Assembly: GCA_903903925.1 (NCBI GenBank)
Contig: CAIVAU010000259.1
Span: 62,001 to 126,000 of the forward strand
Direction of reading: 5' to 3'
Length of the DNA stretch: 64,000 bases
Source of the DNA: an uncultured cyanobacterium
GTDB lineage: Bacteria; Cyanobacteriota; Cyanobacteriia; Cyanobacteriales; Nostocaceae
Below are positions 25,708 to 33,685 of the stretch, one piece after another (the first letter of the stretch is position 1; the number at the start of each line of letters is the position of its first letter). Position numbers and translations under genes: made by a program. The notes under the pieces are model-generated. The model was not told where the DNA came from. It did not search any database and saw nothing but the letters and a program-made list of their open reading frames with translations.

Positions 25708-25821
25708 ATGTCAGGTTCAATGATGATGGTTTTGGCAGTTTTCATCCTTGGCTGGTTTCTAGCTTCTACTATTGGTACTTGGGCTTACTTTGCTGGACGA
25801 ACCAGAAAAATTGACCAGTAA
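25708..25821 (+). CDS. 37-residue single-span membrane protein, unrecognised
   Basis: ATG at 25708 is preceded by a perfect AGGAGG 7 nt upstream. The product MSGSMMMVLAVFILGWFLAS continues TIGTWAYFAGRTRKIDQ: one transmembrane helix (about 6-27) and a basic tail, the form of the small subunits of photosynthetic complexes. It is not a PsbX, PsbY, PsbN, PsaM, PetG or PetM sequence that I recognise. It lies about 300 bp from petN, pointing the other way. The strong ribosome site and membrane-protein shape support a real gene; function unknown. Confidence 0.6.
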   Translation: MSGSMMMVLAVFILGWFLASTIGTWAYFAGRTRKIDQ

Positions 25822-26137
25822 TCTCTTCCTCTGCCTATAATTCGTGACCAATGAATAGGCATAAAAGCGAGCTGAGTTCCGAAGTGTCCCCCAGTGATGA
25901 AACTGCTGGAGGGCATTTCCTGCTTGCATCAGAACTACGTGATAGGAAATATTGGTGGCTAGTAGTTAGCGAGCAAAAAATATCACTAACCACTTTCCAC
26001 TTGAAGTTACAATGAGCAATCAATGATCTACAGAGAAACAAGTAAAACGCGGCGGAAATAAAGCAGCCATTTCAAACAGGCAAAAGCCTTGATCTATAAT
26101 TTGACTTTTGACGAACGCAAGAGCGGTCCTAGGTGCT

Positions 26138-26302
26138 TTATCGACGCTTAGGAGTGGTTCGTCGTCGGGTTTCGCGTTTTTCCTGATCTCGGAGACGGCG
26201 ATCGCCCCATTCTGCCACTGTTAAATAACCGATGCCTCCGGTGACTACTACTAAAAGTACCAAGGCAAGCAAAGCTAAAACGCTTAGAAATGGATTTTCC
26301 AC
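26138..26302 (-). CDS. 54-residue membrane protein downstream of petN
   Basis: Translating from GTG 26302 gives MENPFLSVLALLALVLLVVV as the start, a single transmembrane helix, followed by an aromatic segment (GYLTVAEWGDRRLRDQEKRE) and an Arg-rich tail TRRRTTPKRR. It begins 7 bp after the petN stop on the same strand, so it is almost certainly cotranscribed. A HIP1 octamer lies inside. The function is unknown; the highly basic C-terminus on the probable cytosolic side suggests contact with acidic partners or lipids. Confidence 0.65.
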   Translation of the reverse strand: MENPFLSVLALLALVLLVVVTGGIGYLTVAEWGDRRLRDQEKRETRRRTTPKRR

Positions 26303-26309
26303 GATTCTT

Positions 26310-26399
26310 TTACAGTCCGTTGCGACCCCAAACTACCATTGCAATTGACCAGGTAAAAACAACTAGTAGAGAAACCCAACCCAGTGTCAAAATCTCCAT
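26310..26399 (-). CDS. petN: Cytochrome b6f complex subunit PetN
   Basis: A 29-residue protein, MEILTLGWVSLLVVFTWSIA continuing MVVWGRNGL, which is the PetN (subunit VIII) sequence almost in full: one transmembrane helix with the terminal VVWGRNG. It is an essential small subunit for b6f assembly and stability in thylakoids. ATG at 26399 with TAAGGTT ahead. A 54-residue membrane protein gene follows after 7 bp. Confidence 0.95.
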   Translation of the reverse strand: MEILTLGWVSLLVVFTWSIAMVVWGRNGL

Positions 26400-26629
26400 A
26401 ACCTTACTTTTAAACTTACTTTACAGAACGACTCTACTATTCATCATACTTTGAAATTGGCACACCCCAAAGCTAAAGCCAGGGAATTCTCTAAGATGTT
26501 CTCCTGTATCTCCTAGATAGATGCATAGCAGATCTAACAAGTATACATTACTTTAACCCGAAAGATAGGTGAACAGCAGTGGTCAGAAAAACTTAACATG
26601 ATTTAAAGAAGTTATGCTGATACAGATTC

Positions 26630-27910
26630 ATGAATGACTACATATCTCCGCGCTTTCTAGATAAAATTGCTGTTCACATTACCAAAAACTTCCTAGAACT
26701 TCCTGGTGTAAGAGTCCCGCTGATTTTGGGTATTCATGGACGTAAAGGTGAAGGAAAGTCTTTTCAGTGTGAGTTAGTCTTTGAGAAAATGGGTATTGAA
26801 GTGACTCACATATCTGGTGGAGAACTAGAAAGTCCAGATGCAGGAGATCCAGCACGTATGATTCGGTTGCGCTATCGCGAAACAGCAGAACTGATTCGCG
26901 TCAGGGGCAAAATGTGTGTGCTGATGATTAACGATTTAGATGCGGGTGCAGGACGCTTTGATGAAGGCACTCAGTACACTGTAAATACTCAGATGGTGAA
27001 TGCTACACTGATGAATATTGCGGATAATCCCACCGATGTGCAACTTCCTGGGAGTTACGACGCAACACCTTTACATCGTGTGCCCATTATTGTGACAGGC
27101 AATGATTTTTCTACCCTCTACTCGCCATTGATTCGGGATGGTCGGATGGAGAAGTTTTACTGGGAACCTGACCGAGACGACAAGGTAGAAATTGTCGGCG
27201 GAATTTTTGCTGAAGATAGACTTTCGCGCCAGGAAATTGAACAGCTTGTTGATACTTTTGTCAATCAGTCAATTGACTTCTTTAGTGCTTTGCGATCGCG
27301 TATTTATGACGAACAAATTCGCAACTTCATTCATCAGGTAGGAATCGAGCATGTATCGTTAAGTGTAGTTAACAGCGTTGCTGGACCACCAGAATTTAAA
27401 AAGCCCAATTTTGGCTTGTCCCATTTAACCGAGATCGGTAACTTGATTGTTGCTGAACAAAGACGAGTAGAAAATTCCCAATTGGTTGATGAGTACAATC
27501 GATTGAATAGAAAAATTTACAAAGATGCTCCTGTTCCCTCCACTGTGATAGAAACACCTAGTCAAGCAACCAATGGCTCAAACCAAAGAGCAATAGCTAA
27601 TAGCGTCCAGCAAATCAAGGTATCAAGTACTCACTTGACCTTAGAAACGCAAGAACAGATCCGTCAGATTCTATCACAGGGTTATAAAATTGCCGTCGAG
27701 TCTGTAGATGAGCGCCGCTTCCGCACAGGTTCTTGGCAAAGTTGTATTACTGGTCTCATTGATGCAGAGTCTGATGCAATCTCAACAGTGGAATTCTGTC
27801 TTGCTGAGAATAGTGGTAAGTATGTACGTCTAGTAGGAATTGATCCAAAGGCAAAGAGGCGGGTTGTAGAAACGATTATCCAACGCCCGAAAGCTGTTAA
27901 TCCTAGTTGA
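26630..27910 (+). CDS. rca: Rubisco activase with C-terminal RbcS-like (SSUL) domain
   Basis: AAA+ ATPase of 426 residues. Walker A is GIHGRKGEGKS (about 34-44), Walker B region VLMINDLDAGAGR (about 97-109), with the Rca-specific TVNTQMVNATLMNIADNPT and GRMEKFYWEP. The C-terminal 95 residues, from LTLETQEQIRQILSQGYKIA to ETIIQRP, form a domain like the small-subunit-like modules of CcmM, joined by a Ser/Thr/Gln-rich linker. Such activases with SSUL domains are known from cyanobacteria, where the module recruits the enzyme to Rubisco in carboxysomes. A 14-bp hairpin follows the stop. Confidence 0.93.
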   Translation: MNDYISPRFLDKIAVHITKNFLELPGVRVPLILGIHGRKGEGKSFQCELVFEKMGIEVTHISGGELESPDAGDPARMIRLRYRETAELIRVRGKMCVLMINDLDAGAGRFDEGTQYTVNTQMVNATLMNIADNPTDVQLPGSYDATPLHRVPIIVTGNDFSTLYSPLIRDGRMEKFYWEPDRDDKVEIVGGIFAEDRLSRQEIEQLVDTFVNQSIDFFSALRSRIYDEQIRNFIHQVGIEHVSLSVVNSVAGPPEFKKPNFGLSHLTEIGNLIVAEQRRVENSQLVDEYNRLNRKIYKDAPVPSTVIETPSQATNGSNQRAIANSVQQIKVSSTHLTLETQEQIRQILSQGYKIAVESVDERRFRTGSWQSCITGLIDAESDAISTVEFCLAENSGKYVRLVGIDPKAKRRVVETIIQRPKAVNPS

Positions 27911-27922
27911 AACACAATCGCG

Positions 27923-27960
27923 CTGAGTAGCGGTGGGCATGTAGCGCCACCGCTACTCAG
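27923..27960 (+). terminator. Strong hairpin after rca
   Basis: CTGAGTAGCGGTGG and CCACCGCTACTCAG form a perfect 14-bp stem around a 10-nt loop (GCATGTAGCG), 12 bp after the rca stop. No T-run follows, so it may act as an RNA-stabilising hairpin or belong to a dispersed repeat. Confidence 0.65.
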
Positions 27961-28184
27961 ACTCAATCAAAAAGACATCTCCAAAAATTAATTATGTGTT
28001 CCTTGAAATCCTTGGCAATACTGTTCGGTTAAGGGGGAAAGGGGAAAAGTGACACCACAATATTTTCATCCTCATCTACCTTAATAATCCGTGTAAAATT
28101 TTAATCTTTTAGCTTGTTTAAAGTGGCAAATTCAAAATTGTTAACGCTTTGTTAAAGAGACATTTCTATCTATTGGCGAATTGC

Positions 28185-28883
28185 TCAAGAATCAGATTTA
28201 GAATTGGAATCTGTGATGTGTTGTAAAATTTGTTCAATTTGTTTGACTTTATCAGGTCGATCTTGGGCTTGAAATATTTTTAAAGCTTTTTCTAAAGATG
28301 CGCGAGCTTCCTGATGAAAGCCTTGTTCCCAAAGTGGCTGAGCAAGATTGGTCAGGGCATCGCCATAATCCGGATTAATGCTGAGTGCCTTTCGATACTC
28401 AGCAATAGCGGAGGACCATTGCTGTTGACTGGCATAAACTTGTCCAATTGCATTATGTGCAAGCGCATATTGAGAATTTAAGTGAATGGCAATCAGATAT
28501 TCTTGAATTGCATCTTCGTTTCGACCCTGACGAAACAAGACATTCCCTAAGTTGTAATGAGCATCACTATCTTGTGGGAACTTCTTAATTAACTTGCGTA
28601 AGACTTCTTCTGCACCGGTTAAATCGCCATTGTTAGCTAAGGTATTTGCGTTGAGAATCTGTTGTGAGTTTGCACTCTGGCTATTTCCGTGCTGAGAACC
28701 TGAATGGTGACCAGACCCTGGGATCTGTGCCAGTACTTGTGGTTGTGTTTGTTCTTTGGGGAATGCAAAATCACTCAGATGAGACCCCACCATTGGTGGT
28801 ATATTCGTGACGGTCAACATGCACAGCATCAAAGAACTAGCTGTGGGAAAAAAGGCTGAATCTGGAGTCAACTTTCGCTTCAT
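28185..28883 (-). CDS. Exported TPR protein
   Basis: About 232 residues from ATG 28883 (MKRKLTPDSAFFPTASSLML). N-terminal hydrophobic segment LMLCMLTVTNIPPMVGSH is a signal or anchor; a low-complexity Gly/Ser/His/Gln linker (HHSGSQHGNSQSANSQQ) follows; then four tetratricopeptide repeats including DAHYNLGNVLFRQGRNEDAI, ALAHNAIGQVYASQQQWSSA and DALTNLAQPLWEQGFHQEAR. A protein-interaction scaffold in the periplasm or on the membrane is expected; partner unknown. A longer frame from 28931 is possible but starts outside coding-like sequence. Confidence 0.75.
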   Translation of the reverse strand: MKRKLTPDSAFFPTASSLMLCMLTVTNIPPMVGSHLSDFAFPKEQTQPQVLAQIPGSGHHSGSQHGNSQSANSQQILNANTLANNGDLTGAEEVLRKLIKKFPQDSDAHYNLGNVLFRQGRNEDAIQEYLIAIHLNSQYALAHNAIGQVYASQQQWSSAIAEYRKALSINPDYGDALTNLAQPLWEQGFHQEARASLEKALKIFQAQDRPDKVKQIEQILQHITDSNSKSDS

Positions 28884-29304
28884 TGCTGAATAATTTTTCT
28901 CTATTAGTAATTTGTCAGCCCAATTCCCCACACTCTACCATCTTCCTCTGTAGAACCCTCTACCACATCCGAAGTTGAGGTCAAAAACAGGAGAGGACGA
29001 CCCCTAGACGACAGGGGGGTTGTAGATGTAAGCGGGAGGAGGTGCTCCTTTAAGGTTAATGCTCTAACCCCTAAGAATAAAGTTTGCGGGGTTTAGTTCC
29101 CCAGTTGCGATCAATTGGTTGAAATTTAAAATGCCTTCTGCCTTGCCCACAGAGCTTGTCACGGATTCACCTCAAAAAAACGCCGCCGCCAGAAAACTTC
29201 TAGTTTTCTTAAGTGAATTTGTCATTTATCTATCCATTTAAGCGGGAGATAAATATTAATTATTAAATCAATGAGAACATAACATTTTTTTAGGGGGAAT
29301 ACTG
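28884..29304. other. Intergenic region with several hairpins before the subtilase
   Basis: Divergent gap. CCCCT...AGGGG (around 29006-29020) and AACCCC (29066-29071) with GGGGTT (29088-29093) can form stem-loops, and TTCTAGTTTTCTTAAG-type AT-rich sequence follows. The hairpin-rich sequence around 28980-29100 could be the remains of a mobile-element end or a structured RNA; no transposase remnant is readable. The subtilase ribosome site is AGGGGGAA at about 29293. Confidence 0.4.
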
Positions 29305-30747
29305 ATGTTTATGAATTATGTTGGTAACAATTTCTTGTCTAACAACGGTCTAAATATTACTCCTCTGCCCTCAGATAATTACTTGGATCTCAACAATAAC
29401 TATGATTGGAGCTTCAGTAGTTCTAGTAGTTTTAACCCAGCGATGAGTGATTTAGAGACGGATACGAATCAGCAGTTCACTGGGACTTCTATCAGCACGA
29501 GTGGAACGTATAACGCAATCTCCGGCTATGGTCTAATCGATGCCGCAGCAGCTGTGGCTCAGGCTATGGGTCAAAATACCTTTTCTGCGGTTCCTAATAT
29601 TGGTGGCAATAATTGGGGAGATGACCTAGTAAAAGCTCCAGAGGCATGGGCAAAGGGATATACAGGTCAGGGTGTTGTCGTTGCCGTTCTCGATACTGGG
29701 GTAGATTATAACGATACACAACTGAAAAATAATATCTGGACAAATCCCAATAATGATGCGGCGCAAGGGTATGCGAATGATATTCACGGATGGAACTTTG
29801 TGGACAACAATAATAACACCCTAGACACATCCCAAATTGGTCATGGCACCCATGTTTCTGGCATCATTGCTGGAGAGAACAACGGAACTGGGATCACTGG
29901 TGTTGCCTATAATGCTAAGATTATGCCAGTCAAGGTGTTGGATAACTCTGGTTCTGGCACAGACTCTACCATCACAGAAGGTATTGACTATGCCGTGAAT
30001 CATGGGGCTAATGTGATTAACCTGAGCTTGGGTGGTGCGTATCCTGACAGTGCTCTAGAGTCAGCTATTCAATATGCCAGTAGCAAAAAAGTTGTTGTGG
30101 TGATGGCGGCGGGTAATGATAGTGCCAACACCCCCGATTATCCCGCAAGTTATGCCAAAAACTGGGGGCTAGCGGTGGGAGCAGTGGATCACAATAATCA
30201 GATCGCCAACTTCTCTAATCTTGCGGGATCTAACAGACTTGACTACGTTACAGCACCTGGAGTGAATATTTCTTCTACAATTCCAGGTAATCAATATGCG
30301 ACTTATAGTGGTACATCGATGGCAACACCTTTTGTTGCTGGTGTCGTGGCTCTGATGCTAAGTGCTAACCACAATTTGACTGATAGTCAAGTCCGTCAGA
30401 TTGTCACACAGACTGCACAAAATAGTACACAAGCTGCTACTTTTAGTTTGAAAGCCAGCCCTACGCTCAACAGCACGATCGCTAGTACTAGCTATCGTGT
30501 TCAACCTCTAGCCGAGACTCGGACTGAAATTTCTGGCTCACAGGTTAGCTCTATAGTCAACAGTACGGTGAACAGTCCGACAATTGAAAACAACAATATG
30601 TTAATTAACTCAGATATTTGGTCACAATTAGTCAGCAACGAAAACAATCCGTTTGACGATCATAGTAGTGGCTATAGCATTAGTAATGACGGCGATACTG
30701 ATGACGAAAATATTGCACTACTGAAGCAGCTTGATCAACGCTTTTGA
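29305..30747 (+). CDS. Subtilisin-like serine protease (S8)
   Basis: A 480-residue subtilase with the catalytic triad Asp130 (VVAVLDTGVD), His180 (GHGTHVSG) and Ser338 (SGTSMATPF), and oxyanion Asn271 (AAGND). The 100-residue N-terminal part is Asn/Ser-rich, has no signal peptide and contains SGYGLIDAAAAVAQAMG, a segment that normally closes a subtilase catalytic domain, as if a C-terminal end from another protease precedes this domain. The C-terminal 120 residues are Ser/Thr/Asn-rich with no known domain. Similar proteases without signal peptides are frequent in Nostocales; target unknown. Ribosome site GGGGGAA lies 8 nt before the ATG. Confidence 0.9.
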   Translation: MFMNYVGNNFLSNNGLNITPLPSDNYLDLNNNYDWSFSSSSSFNPAMSDLETDTNQQFTGTSISTSGTYNAISGYGLIDAAAAVAQAMGQNTFSAVPNIGGNNWGDDLVKAPEAWAKGYTGQGVVVAVLDTGVDYNDTQLKNNIWTNPNNDAAQGYANDIHGWNFVDNNNNTLDTSQIGHGTHVSGIIAGENNGTGITGVAYNAKIMPVKVLDNSGSGTDSTITEGIDYAVNHGANVINLSLGGAYPDSALESAIQYASSKKVVVVMAAGNDSANTPDYPASYAKNWGLAVGAVDHNNQIANFSNLAGSNRLDYVTAPGVNISSTIPGNQYATYSGTSMATPFVAGVVALMLSANHNLTDSQVRQIVTQTAQNSTQAATFSLKASPTLNSTIASTSYRVQPLAETRTEISGSQVSSIVNSTVNSPTIENNNMLINSDIWSQLVSNENNPFDDHSSGYSISNDGDTDDENIALLKQLDQRF

Positions 30748-30807
30748 AGCCGATAAATGTTGGGTTTCTTTCCTCAACCCAACTTACATTAACGTAAATT
30801 TTTGGCA

Positions 30808-30870
30808 CTGGCACAGTTAGAAGATATGCTACCGCGACTGACTGGTAGAGGTCAAGCAATTTCCAGGCTA
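30808..30870 (+). repeat. 63-bp copy of internal hflX sequence
   Basis: Positions 30808-30870 match 32866-32928 (inside hflX) over 63 bp with 2 mismatches. The copied segment encodes the LAQLEYMLPRLTGRGQAMSR stretch of HflX. It ends 30 bp before the cdh stop codon. It is a relic of a second hflX copy or of a partial duplication linked to the rearrangement that brought in cdh. Confidence 0.9.
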
Positions 30871-30871
30871 T

Positions 30872-30911
30872 AACGCACCAAGAGCTTTGGATCTGACCTT
30901 CAGGGTGCGTT
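30872..30911. repeat. AACGCACC...GGTGCGTT inverted repeat at the end of cdh
   Basis: AACGCACC (30872-30879) and GGTGCGTT (30904-30911) are inverted 8-mers about 24 nt apart, overlapping the last codons of cdh. The arms equal those of the dispersed repeat at 14772-14801, so cyanobacterial repeat DNA meets the foreign gene exactly here. Confidence 0.6.
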
Positions 30912-31670
30912 TGCCACAGCGCAGCTGTGGTCGAGCAACTCTTCCCCATGCCCCCTGTCGCCATGCAGCGAGTTGGCCGTATCAGCCAGAAGGATAAACC
31001 CCTCGTTGCCATTCTCGAACTTCACCCCCACTATGACGAGCGTTTGGGCACGCATGTTATTTTGCGCCTCATGGTTCTGCGCCAGAAGGAGAAACGGATT
31101 GACGTTTCTCAGATCTGTCGAGTAGATGCGCCGTCCCCGGTAGGTATGCCCATTCAGCTTGATTGGCAGCGCCACCCAGTCCGTGCCGATGGCGCTTAAG
31201 TGTTCGAGCAGTGCCGATCGCGTCTCAGGCGAGATGCAGTCGATATGGATATGGAGCTGGTTCTGGCTGCGCCCGTAAGCTGAGTTGATTGCCAGAGCAG
31301 TCTCGTCGCGCCGCAGCTTGCGCCGCAAATGCTGCGACATCAGATCGCGTGCCTCCCAGGCATATCTCCAGTATTCGGGTGCGTTTTTCTCCAGCAGAGC
31401 CGGGCTCTCGATCCCGGAAATGGCAACGGTTGGGAGTAGTAAATATTGCGCCACGCCTACCTTATCTTTGAGAAGTGCGTAGCCGTCCTTCAGGTCAACG
31501 CTGACGCAAGGCGCGGGATTGCCGCTATGCTCCTGACCAGAAACACATCGGTTATGTACGATATGCCACAACACATCGCTTTTAAGTTCCATCCCCATAG
31601 AGCCCGCGCAGCCGACGAGTAACCCTATAGATAGCGTGATCGCCGGAGTTCCTATCCAATGCTTAACCAT
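30900..31670 (-). CDS. cdh: CDP-diacylglycerol diphosphatase
   Basis: Hydrolyses CDP-diacylglycerol to phosphatidate and CMP; a HIT-superfamily membrane-anchored enzyme. The 256-residue protein has an N-terminal signal or anchor (TPAITLSIGLLVGCAGSMGM, with a possible lipobox LLVGC), then CVSVDLKDGYALLKDKVG, QYLLLPTVAISGIESP, LAINSAYGRSQNQLHIHIDC (the HIT-like His motif) and GYxLLADTANS near the end. It resembles enterobacterial and other proteobacterial Cdh over its full length. Base composition is clearly more GC-rich than the neighbours, it has no HIP1 site, and it lies between hflX fragments, so horizontal transfer is likely. It is apparently intact. Confidence 0.88.
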   Translation of the reverse strand: MVKHWIGTPAITLSIGLLVGCAGSMGMELKSDVLWHIVHNRCVSGQEHSGNPAPCVSVDLKDGYALLKDKVGVAQYLLLPTVAISGIESPALLEKNAPEYWRYAWEARDLMSQHLRRKLRRDETALAINSAYGRSQNQLHIHIDCISPETRSALLEHLSAIGTDWVALPIKLNGHTYRGRRIYSTDLRNVNPFLLLAQNHEAQNNMRAQTLVIVGVKFENGNEGFILLADTANSLHGDRGHGEELLDHSCAVANAP

Positions 31671-31693
31671 TGTGTTCGTTCTGCTACAATAGT

Positions 31694-31706
31694 GTCTATT
31701 TTAGAC
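31694..31706. promoter_or_regulatory. Palindrome in the cdh promoter region
   Basis: GTCTATTTTAGAC has 5-bp inverted arms (GTCTA/TAGAC) around TTT, 24 bp upstream of the cdh start. It could be an operator brought along with the gene. No regulator gene is nearby. Confidence 0.35.
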
Positions 31707-31827
31707 CAGACGATCACTGCCCAAAATATACTCATCAAGAACTATAACAACCCCCATAAGAAAATAAGAGTGTTGTAAAATAAAAACAGATGGATTCGGG
31801 GGACCATATTACTGGTCATAAACGCCT

Positions 31828-33603
31828 ATAGAGACTATCTTTGGTAATCTCCAAGGTCTAAAGTCCAGCCAGCTGAAACAACTGCAGCGGCTGTATCACC
31901 AGCGCTTACCAGGCGATCTCATCACTACGCCTGAATTTTCCCAGCGACTGGCAGCAATTAGCACTGAAATTAATCAACCCATATGTGCCTACCTTAACCG
32001 ACGCGGACAGGTGATGCGTGTCGGGGTAGGGACTCCGCGTCAAACGCAAATCCCACCACTGGAACTGCCCCGCTATGGTGCAGAACGACTCAGTGGTATT
32101 CGTTGTATTGCCACTCATCTAAAGCCTGAACCGCCTAATGAAGTGGCGCTGACGGCTATGGCAATGCAACGACTAGATGCCCTGGTGATGCTAAATGTCA
32201 CTGGGTCAGGATTTCAACGGCGGGGTGGTGGCGCTACTGGGTACGTTAAAGAAGCTTATTTAGCTCATCTTGCACCACAAGACTCTCGACCTCTGCTGGT
32301 TAGTCCAGCGATTAAAAAAGGTTCTCCTGATCTCTCAAGCACTAGCGGGGGAGATGGAGGAAGTAACGTCCTATCTCCAAGTTGGAGGGTATCACCACCG
32401 ATGAGTCTAGACATGCTAACAAAGCAAGACTTGACTGAGTTGGTGGAAGGATTAGAAACCGAATTCCGGCGGGAATTTGTTGCCCAAGAAGTAGACACTG
32501 ATCATGATCGCGTTCTCATTGTCGGAGTGATGACCGATAATCTGACTCCTCAACAATTCCAAAACATCTTGGCAGAATTGGGGCGATTGGTGGATACTGC
32601 TGGAGGAGAAGTCTTGCAGATGATGTGGCAAAAGCGATCGCGCATTCATCCCCAAACATTAGTTGGTGAAGGGAAAGTCCAAGAAATTGCCCTCACCACT
32701 CAAACCTTGGGAGCTAATCTCGTCGTGTTTGACCACGACCTCTCACCTGCCCAAATCCGCAACTTAGAAGCCCAAATTGGCGTCCGAGTTGTTGACCGTA
32801 CCGAGGTCATCTTGGATATCTTTGCCCAACGCGCTCAGTCTCGTGCTGGTAAGTTACAAGTCGAACTGGCACAGTTAGAATATATGCTACCGCGACTGAC
32901 TGGTAGAGGTCAAGCAATGTCCAGGCTAGGTGGTGGTATTGGTACGCGTGGTCCTGGTGAAACCAAACTAGAAACCGAACGCCGTGCTATTCAGCGCCGT
33001 ATTGCCCGACTACAACAAGAAGTAGACCAGCTCCAGGCTCATAGAGAACGGTTGCGACAGCGGCGACAACATCAAGAGGTTCCCTCAGTGGCTTTAGTTG
33101 GTTATACCAATGCTGGTAAATCTACGCTACTCAATGCTCTCACTAATGCCGAAGTTTACACAGCAGACCAACTCTTTGCGACCCTTGACCCCACCACGCG
33201 CCGTCTTGTGATTCCTCATGCGATGAATGATGAACCCCAAGAAATTCTACTTACTGATACAGTGGGGTTTATTCATGAGCTGCCTGCATCTTTAATGGAT
33301 GCTTTCCGAGCTACTTTAGAAGAAGTCACGGAAGCTGATGGTCTACTTCATCTAGTAGATTTGTCGCATCCCGCTTGGTTGAGTCATATTCGCTCAGTTA
33401 GGGAAATCCTAGCGCAAATGCCAGTAACTCCTGGTCCAGCGCTGGTTGTTTTTAATAAAATTGACCAAGCTGATAGCGAAACATTAGCTTTAGCGCGGGA
33501 GGAGTTTCCCTTAGCAGTATTTATCTCGGCAAGCAAGCGTTTAGGATTAGAAACCTTGCGTCAGCGTCTTGGTCATCTGATTGAATATGCTGTCTCTGCT
33601 TGA
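31828..33603 (+). CDS. hflX: GTPase HflX with no ATG at its conserved N-terminus
   Basis: Ribosome-associated GTPase that splits stalled or stressed ribosomes. Motifs: HflX domain ILVGEGK-like segment HPQTLVGEGKVQEIAL, the linker LRQRRQHQEVPSVALVGYTN, P-loop GYTNAGKST, G3 DTVGFIHELP, G4 NKID. The conserved N-terminal sequence continues upstream of the first GTG/ATG (32011/32014) without interruption: reading from 31828, ATA-GAG-ACT-ATC-TTT gives xETIFGNLQGLKSSQLKQLQ. An in-frame TAA lies at 31819, so the only candidate for the original start is ATA at 31828, where ATG would be expected. Either the start codon mutated and translation begins at 32011 (530 residues), or AUA is used. The normal family begins METIFGNLQ from memory. 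Confidence 0.9.
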   Translation: METIFGNLQGLKSSQLKQLQRLYHQRLPGDLITTPEFSQRLAAISTEINQPICAYLNRRGQVMRVGVGTPRQTQIPPLELPRYGAERLSGIRCIATHLKPEPPNEVALTAMAMQRLDALVMLNVTGSGFQRRGGGATGYVKEAYLAHLAPQDSRPLLVSPAIKKGSPDLSSTSGGDGGSNVLSPSWRVSPPMSLDMLTKQDLTELVEGLETEFRREFVAQEVDTDHDRVLIVGVMTDNLTPQQFQNILAELGRLVDTAGGEVLQMMWQKRSRIHPQTLVGEGKVQEIALTTQTLGANLVVFDHDLSPAQIRNLEAQIGVRVVDRTEVILDIFAQRAQSRAGKLQVELAQLEYMLPRLTGRGQAMSRLGGGIGTRGPGETKLETERRAIQRRIARLQQEVDQLQAHRERLRQRRQHQEVPSVALVGYTNAGKSTLLNALTNAEVYTADQLFATLDPTTRRLVIPHAMNDEPQEILLTDTVGFIHELPASLMDAFRATLEEVTEADGLLHLVDLSHPAWLSHIRSVREILAQMPVTPGPALVVFNKIDQADSETLALAREEFPLAVFISASKRLGLETLRQRLGHLIEYAVSA

Positions 33604-33637
33604 CAAATAAGTAGGTCTATCCAGATCATTAAGCTAC

Positions 33638-33660
33638 TCCCCCGATTTTTAATTGGGGGA
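33638..33660 (+). terminator. Stem-loop after hflX
   Basis: TCCCCC and GGGGGA pair around GATTTTTAATT, 35 bp after the hflX stop and followed by TTATTG. Its short stem and weak tail make it a candidate terminator only. Confidence 0.4.
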
Positions 33661-33685
33661 TTATTGCTTGAAAACAGAAAAATGT

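Noticed and set aside
30680..31012. 110-codon minus-strand frame antisense to the subtilase end and overlapping cdh
   Set aside because: Shadow frame of cdh's C-terminal region and of the hflX fragment; no coding features.
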